Assembly: GCA_964247055.1 (NCBI GenBank)
Contig: OZ176052.1
Location: 6,200,001 to 6,264,000 of the forward strand
Direction: 5' to 3'
Length of the DNA stretch: 64,000 nt
Source of the DNA: Paragordius varius
Lineage: Eukaryota > Nematomorpha
The notes below the pieces were generated by a model that was not told the DNA's origin, searched no databases, and saw only the letters and a program-made list of their open reading frames with translations. Of this stretch, positions 57,758-64,000 are shown in pieces. The first letter of the stretch is position 1; each line of letters opens with the position of its first letter. Both the position numbers and the translations under genes were made by a program.

Positions 57758-60197
57758 TCAATCACGAGCAGCACGATTAATCTTATCATAAATGTGTGGT
57801 AATCGATACACACATTTTCCTTCAGTGTCATCAGTCTGTTCTGGTAAACTTAAAGGCTTTCGAACATATAATTCCCTCATTGTATTGTAAGTTCGGAAAT
57901 TTAACATTTGTTCCAATTCTTCACGCGTCAAAAATACATCACCGTAAAACATTTCATACCTGTTTTTAGCAAAAAGATATAAATATGAATAATTATAAAT
58001 ATATTTTTGACCATTGACATTTCATTTTAGGTAAAATTTGTTTAATACATGTTAAAATAAAACTATGAATCTAAAGTTTAATAACTGTTAAAAAAATAAT
58101 TTAAGAATATTAAATTTTTTTGATGAATATGATGAGGGTGATTAAAATCGAATTTTGCCGATTTTTTTATTTATATCTGAAAGGAAAAAAAAATTGACTT
58201 TCCTTCAAAAAATTAAATAAGGCCATATCAACACAATGTATTTAGTGTTAAAAATTTAAATTAAGTGTTATGGGACGACTAATACATTTGGTTAAAGTTA
58301 AAGTAAATCCAAAACAGTAGCCAAGTCATTCGTAATATAATTTAGACTCTCATAATACTTGATATATCATTATTAAATAAAAATAAATATGCTGTTTCAA
58401 ATTATATATTAAAACAATAAATTTAAATAGTATAAACGGTAATTTCATAACTAAAAATATATATTCGACAATTCTTATATAATTTTATCCGATATTTAAT
58501 TAATCAAACCATACATACAATTACAGATCCTAGAAACTGTTATGTCATAAATGCCAATAATAAAATACGAAATCGACATAATTGAGGTATTGTAATTTTA
58601 ACAATAATAAACTAATTCTTGGACAATTAGGGAGATAACATATGAGTATTAATATATATATATATAAATTTAAAAAATGGTTTTATGCCAAAAATAAATG
58701 AGGTGAAATTATAAAATTAAAATTACCCCTTATTCTCTATGAGAAATTTTTCCAATTTCCGCAAACTCTCAATAGGTTTAAAATCTTTTGATTTTGGCAT
58801 ACCATACAATCCCACATCTATAAACATGGCGTAATCGTCGTTCATCACATTAGAATTATCTAGTAAGTATGAAAAAAATAATATAAATGACTCATTCTGC
58901 AAAAAAAGCTAAAAGTAACTAAAATATATGTCATGCAAAACCTTTTTTTGATATATATTCCAAAGCAGGAGATACCATAGATGTAGGTCTATCATAAAGT
59001 TTCATTGGACACAACCATATTGGATAAAGCTAATGATATAAAAAATATTTTAATTATATAAATACAAATTTATTATGAATAATTTTGCTATACACATTAA
59101 ATAAAAGATATAAATAAAAAAGACGTTAAGTAAAACCTCAAAATTTTCATGGCAATGTTGTAAGGTTTTGGATAAAATACTCTGATCGACTAGAATATCG
59201 GAAGCTATGTGCATTTTCTCGTACAATTTTTTAATGGTTTCAGTTTGAGTTAATTTCAAGAAGCTAACTTTCAACGGTAACATAAATCCAAACAAATATC
59301 TGAAAAATGGGGAATTACCGAACGGTAGGAGATGCTATAAAAATTAAATAAAATAAAAAAATTTAAAATATAAAAATAATTTTTTACAATATAACAAACT
59401 GAATTTTACAATTAAAAGACTTATTTACGCAATCTGTAACAATATGCAATGATCGAATAAAAAGGACATGAACTTGATACAAATCCCCTCCAAAAAATAA
59501 AGTAAATAGTTATATAAAAGAATGTATAAAATAATGTGTACATTATGGAGAGTTATGACACAAATCCAAGCCAAATAATGTTATTCCACTTTAAATCACA
59601 TTCTATTTTACTAAAGATTCAATTAAAATATCGCGCTATAATTATGTGACAACTAAAACTTCATGGAACTATAAGAAAAATTTTACGAGTTGTTTTAATC
59701 GTTAAAATAAATAGTAAACATCTAGTCCAATAATTAAACAATTAAATTAACTTAATAACTTTTGAGATAGATCGCTTAAAAAATAAAATAAAAAGGGTTT
59801 CATTCCTTATAACAAGTTACCGCGTGTCTATATTTTAGCATCCACAAAACATAAAAAATAAGATTAAAATCAGTATTAGAAAAATTGAGTATTACTTCAA
59901 CTTCCCAAAATAGGCTTTTAGTATGTCGATGATAGTAATCCCTGATTGGAATATATTCAGTTATGGAGGCATGTTTTACATTATTTTCTGTCTTAAATGC
60001 TTGCATTTGGTCATCTAAGCTTTCAGCTTTTTGTTGTGCTTTAGATAAAATGTCTCGAACATGGGTATAAAACCATGGCTTGTAAAAAGCATTAATAGCA
60101 TTTACAAGGGTTGATGATGAAGGCAAATCACACATTTTCCCCTTTAACAGGACATAGGATTGGGGAGAATAAATAAGGCCCTCAATAAAATCATATT
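57758..60197 (-). CDS. DHCR24: Delta(24)-sterol reductase DHCR24-like, 3' half
   Basis: FAD-dependent reductase of the sterol side-chain double bond, normally in the ER membrane. Five minus-strand exons: 60197-59896, 59334-59137, 59029-58942, 58859-58727, 57959-57758, with matching phases. The landmarks follow the C-terminal half of vertebrate DHCR24 in order: FIEGLIYS, YKPWFYTHV, YIPIRDYYHRHTKSLFWEV, LLPFGNSPFFRYLFGFMLP, SFLKLTQTETIKKLYE, LYPIWLCPMKL, AMFIDVGLYGMP, LRKLEKFL, EMFYGDVFLTREELEQML, IYDKINRAARD then stop. The last exon carries an extra loop (PLSLPEQTDDTEGKCVYR) just before IYDKI. The N-terminal FAD-binding half is not found in the remaining 3.8 kb, which is filled with transposons, so it probably lies past the window edge. 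About 306 residues are present. Confidence 0.9.
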
Positions 60198-60445
60198 CTA
60201 AATAAAATAATCAATTAAAGGGTTTATTACTCGATGAATATACTAATATAGTTTAGCTATTTAAGTCCTTATTTATCATCTTGTATATAAAAATTTCCAT
60301 AATATATTATTATAATTAAAATATCGCCAAATAAAAAGTATATTAAAAAACCGTCAAATAAAGACATTTGGTAAAAAACGAGAAAAAGAAAAAAAGCATG
60401 TTTGTCATTATTTTAATTATCGATGTTTTTCCTTTATAGTAACAT

Positions 60446-61200
60446 TCAATAAAATAGATTTAGTTTAAATAAATATAAATAATTTTTGAATGATTTTGTT
60501 TTGCGTTCCTTAAACAAACGCTCTATTCGGCTATATTGATCCATAAAAGTTTTACAACGCGGTGCTTTGTTATTAAAAAAATCCAATTCATGAAAAAAAC
60601 ATCCGATGGTATTCAACTGGGAAGAATAGGGGAGTAGAAAAATCAACCTATCCCTTAAATCTACAAGCATTGAGTAGATATATTTATCGGTGCGTTATCG
60701 CATACGATGCAAGAGCCTTCCAACAAATGTAGGGATTCTTGCATAAATTTGATGGAATACCTTGGAAGAGCCCCTTTTTTGATTTCAACATCAATGATTA
60801 TTCAAATACTGTCATACATAGGAGTTATACGTTTTTCCCTGCGATATTTTTGTAATAAACTATTTTTAAAAACCTTTTACTACAGGAAGTCGACCAGAAT
60901 ATGCGTATCCATAAATATTTTTTGGTTGGTGAAAATCCAGATTCATGGAGTACCACTATTGCCCGGCTCTTGCGTTGTCTGCGATAACGCACCGATTTAT
61001 AAGGCGTCGGTGCTTGAAGATTTAAGAGAAGGTTATTTTTCAAGGTACCTTATTCCCCCCAATTAAATCCCATTGAATGTTTTTTTCATGAAATAAAACT
61101 TTATTATAACAAAGCACCACGGTGTAAAATATTTAATGGAACAATATAGCCGAATAAGACTTTTGTGGGATGAAGGCAAATCAAAATCATAAAAAAATTA
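60446..61200. mobile_element. Inverted pair of IS630/Tc1-like transposase ends
   Basis: Minus strand (60446-60720): GSCIVCDNAPI, IFLLPYSSQLNTIGCFFHEL, NNKAPRC. Plus strand (60950-61170): GSCVVCDNAPIYKASVLEDL, PIECFFHEI, YNKAPRC after a frame break. Both are the C-terminal D-N-A-P ... P-Y-S-x-Q-L-N-x-I-E part of DDE_3 transposases, arranged head to head around a spacer of about 230 bases. Broken relics; no terminal repeats identified. Confidence 0.65.
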
Positions 61201-61327
61201 TTCTCAGTTTTCTAAAACTATTTTATTGAATGTTGCCTTAAATAAAAAAAGAAATAATGAAAATAATTACAAACATGGTTTTTAATTGACGTCTTTATTT
61301 AGTGTTATTTTAATTATTATTATATTA

Positions 61328-62324
61328 CTAGCGTAAATCTCGTGCTGCTACGCAGCCCGAGGAAGTCCTTCGGACTTCTGGGAGGGGGGCATTTTTGATT
61401 TTATAAGCAATTTTGGTATGTCGCACGAAGTTTCTCATAAGTTTTCTGAAATTTGGCTCCAAAGGCATGCTGTATCGATATGATGGCGCAGTTGTAGGCG
61501 GGTAGCCCCCTATCCAGAGGCCAATATAAAAATGTAGTTAGATAAAAAATTAGCCTTTATACCTGGAATAATCGTTCGTCCCTAATAGTTTATGGAAGAA
61601 TGGCTTCAAAACTAAATAATAGTTCAATGATAGCGCCTTTTTTAGAGAGTAAAGGGCCTATTTAACAACTAATTCAAAAAATCTGCGCGACTAAAATTTT
61701 TGACTTTTTACGGGTATTACTTTAAGCAGCTATTGAACTCATATGGCCTAATAGGTTTTCTGAAATTTAGCCCCAAAAGCACGCTATTTCGATATGGCGG
61801 GTCAGTTTTTCGCGGGTAGCTTCTTACTCAGCAGCTATCATGAAAGAAACGCTTGACTAAAATTTTTGCCTTAAACAGGGAATATGTGGAATCCTTATTG
61901 AAGTTTTACGGTCTCATACTTGGGCGAAAAATAGATTGAAAAAATTATTTTTGTGGACTTTGTTTTTAGAAAAAAATGGCATTTTACGGGGGGAGCGGGT
62001 AAAAAGAGGGCCTAAATTAAAAAAGCGAGCCGACTATGTTCGGCGCAATCGAAAATAAGTAAACAAAAATCATATTTGAAATTGAATGGTCCAACACGTT
62101 CTCCGGAAAATTGTCTCAAAGACACGATTTTTGTGGACTTCTGTTTTTTAAAAAAACCCGTTTTTCATACGGGGTGGGTCCGAACTGGGGGCCTATTTCA
62201 AAAAAGGGAGCAATTGTCGGGGCATTCATTATATATTTTTTCGATGTTTGGATTTGAATGGGTCTACCGGTTTTCCTGTACCAGATCACAAAGCCAGCAT
62301 TTTCCATTTTTGTAAATATATAGA
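61328..62324 (-). mobile_element. Second Helitron copy, about 1 kb
   Basis: Same 3' hairpin with CTAG (at 61328) and same 5' TC end (at 62324), A/T flanks. Its 5' third is closely similar to the copy at 31-33 kb, while 61400-61800 is different or more diverged. It is a single unit without tandem duplication. Confidence 0.75.
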
Positions 62325-62380
62325 TGATAATTATTGCGTAAATATATTCACTAATTAACAAATATCCATTTTCTATTTTA

Positions 62381-62570
62381 ATAACAGTTGTAAAATCCGT
62401 AATAAATAATGATAATCGAAAATTAAATAGATAATTAATAGAAGGATAATTATTAACAGAAACGATATGTGAAACCCTTTCGTTATAATAATCGTAGATT
62501 AGTTTCGTGTTTGCTAGCACTCATCAGTACGACACAACTATTTGACTTGGGGTTTTCACATATCGATTTT
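62381..62570 (-). repeat. Hammerhead-bearing repeat, copy 2
   Basis: About 190 bases homologous to the palindrome at 28.0 kb. Outer arms cgatatgtgaaaccctttcg and cttggggttttcacatatcg extend stem I of the ribozyme. It begins 57 bases beyond the end of the Helitron at 62324. Confidence 0.55.
62491..62533 (-). ncRNA. Hammerhead-ribozyme-like motif, second copy
   Basis: Minus strand: GUCGUA, CUGAUGA, stem-loop GUG-CUAGCAAA-CAC, GAAA, CUAAUC, then UACGAU. All core bases of a type I hammerhead are present; stem I has six pairs (five Watson-Crick, one G-U). Stem III is minimal, one A-U pair, as in ribozymes of Penelope-like elements and retrozymes. It lies in a repeat (62381-62570) that shares aacagttgtaaaatccgtaa with the copy at 28 kb. 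Confidence 0.65.
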
Positions 62571-63197
62571 GTATATATATCCAACCAGTTTCTTAAAATA
62601 TTTATTCATTATTTAGTAACAAGAACAGGGAAATAATTGTGTATTAAGATTAAGTAATGTAAACACAGTAGTTTATGATATAAAAGATAGTCCACTAAAT
62701 AAACTAAATAAATATTACATAAAAGGGAAAAATATTTAATTTCAACCAGTTGAAATTTTTTTTACCATACGCTACTGTAATTAAGTTAGTCCAAAACTAA
62801 ATAAAGAAAATAAATATTACATATAAGAAAAAATATTTGATCTAAACCAGTTATTGTTTTTTAATATACGCTACTGTAAATTTAATTTAAATAACTTTTC
62901 ATAGCACTTTATGTAAAAGAAAACTTGTGTTAAAAAAATAAATTTTGTTTCCATAAATATATATTAGGATATTGCAAAAAATATTATTAAATAAATATCT
63001 CACTAAGTCCAATATACCAGTAACAGCATCCTGTTTTTTTTTCAAATTTATAAAACACATTTGTACGGATAATTTAATCATAAACACTTAATAAATCCTT
63101 TCTATTAAAAATAATTATCCATACACATTTTTTAATAAGTATATATATTCATTTTTTATATTATTCATTTGTTTTTTCGCGCTTACTTTTATTGTAT

Positions 63198-63220
63198 TAC
63201 ACAGTGTGCAACAAATTTAC
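63198..63220 (+). repeat. Solo CACT-type transposon end
   Basis: tta followed by CACAGTGTGCAACAAATTTA, matching the ends of the elements at 38.9 and 42.9 kb. No partner end is found downstream in the window. Confidence 0.45.
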
Positions 63221-63384
63221 TCAATTGTGAAAATCATATTTTAAAGACAAACTTGCTAATCACAAGCAAACATCCACCAGAAAGTTATATTTTGATACAT
63301 TATGTTTATTGTGTAATAAATCTAATACATATAATATATTTAATTTTTTTAATCTAAAATTATTTACTTGTTTTTGAACGAATG

Positions 63385-63540
63385 TAGGCAAGGTCGCCAA
63401 AAATAAAACTCCTCCAAAGATTTCTATTTTTAGTTTTAATGTTGAGTTCTGCCAAAGAATTGGTTTCTCTTAGATTACCCATTCTAATTTAAATAAAACT
63501 CCTCCATAGATTGCTATTTTTTGTTATGTTGAGTTATGCC
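63385..63540 (-). mobile_element. Short LINE 3'-end fragments, two in tandem
   Basis: Two pieces (about 63385-63470 and 63490-63540) share the phrase around ttttaatgttgagttctgcc with the LINE at 47.5 kb (ttttaatgttgagttctccc). Only this short C-terminal part is present. Confidence 0.45.
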
Positions 63541-64000
63541 AGTATTCAGGCACATAATTATTTTAGGTTCATTCTTCAAATTAGAAATGTAAATTTAAAA
63601 AAATCTTCTGAATACGGCCAGTTTTTTCTTGAATTATTTTTTAAAAAACGGTTTATGGCAAAAGAAAGTGTTAACGAAGTGTACATCAGTTTTACCAAAA
63701 CTTGGGCTCTAAAAGCTTATTTATGGCCCTGAATTATCAATTAATTTTTTTGTTATACTTATTTTTAATATAAATGTCTGCAAGTTTTTATAGTTATAGT
63801 ATGTTGCACGGTTCATGAGACAAGATTTTGCAGCCCTTTTAATTTTTTTGTTGAGTACCATTTCTTTAAATTCTATTTAAATCTATTAAAAGGTGTTGAT
63901 AATCATTTTATAAACTATTTTAATCGGGTATTTCATGTTATTAATATTTTGGCAAAATTCTCAATATCAAGAACTTTTTCAACGAGTTGAATTTCATATA

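Larger units (their letters stand above)
62571..64000. other. Gene-free stretch at window end
   Basis: Apart from the solo transposon end and LINE scraps, nothing is supported. The missing N-terminal exons of DHCR24 were sought here on the minus strand and not found. A 73-codon open stretch at 63511-63732 has no recognisable domain. Confidence 0.4.

Noticed and set aside
62899-63087. Minus-strand open stretch considered as an N-terminal DHCR24 exon
   Set aside because: No match to the FAD-binding half and no phase-consistent splice to the 60197 acceptor.

Overview
The window is nuclear DNA of an animal. It is very AT-rich. Genes are split into many exons by GT-AG introns of about 75 to 5,000 bases, and there is a dense mix of metazoan transposons: a Helitron, a TTAA-type MITE family, hAT and mariner remnants, LINEs, a Penelope-like fragment and CACT-ended DNA transposons. 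Gene content (inverted formin, Pol III subunit 2, a laminin-G protein, a DHCR24-like sterol reductase) fits an invertebrate metazoan. I cannot place it in a phylum from sequence alone.

Layout: 1-7.8 kb is mostly decayed repeats (mariner, hAT end, one TTAA MITE) plus a small coding-like island at 3.0-3.6 kb that I do not recognise. From about 7.8 to 26.06 kb (+) lies an INF2-type formin whose 5' end is outside or unseen. It has the end of the DID armadillo domain, a short proline-rich FH1, a complete FH2 spread over eleven exons, and a long Asn/Ser/Lys-rich tail. Convergent to it, from 44.92 down to 26.34 kb (-), is POLR3B/RPC2, the second-largest subunit of RNA polymerase III, in 22 exons whose phases all agree; only the first few residues are not found. 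Its introns hold a Helitron (31.1-33.4 kb), a Penelope-like GIY-YIG fragment between inverted repeats (34.0-34.7 kb), a LINE 3' end (37.4-38.1 kb), a palindromic DNA transposon (38.9-41.9 kb), a smaller CACT-ended element (42.9-43.9 kb) and a palindrome carrying a hammerhead-ribozyme motif (28.0-28.2 kb).

45-50.1 kb is intergenic: three TTAA MITE copies, one nested inside another, and an RT-bearing LINE fragment. 50.14-57.48 kb (+) is a complete nine-exon secreted protein of about 644 residues: signal peptide, one EGF domain, a long linker, then two laminin-G domains. This is a Gas6/Protein S-like layout without a GLA domain. Convergent to it, 57.76-60.20 kb (-), are the last five exons of a DHCR24-like sterol delta-24 reductase. 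Downstream of those exons on the + axis are an inverted pair of IS630/Tc1-like transposase ends, a second Helitron copy (61.3-62.3 kb) and a second hammerhead motif (62.5 kb).

The four host genes do unrelated housekeeping or signalling work and do not form a pathway. The most interesting material is in the repeats: two hammerhead-type RNA motifs, one in sense orientation inside a POLR3B intron, and a palindromic transposon whose protein shows RAG1/CMC-like catalytic landmarks.
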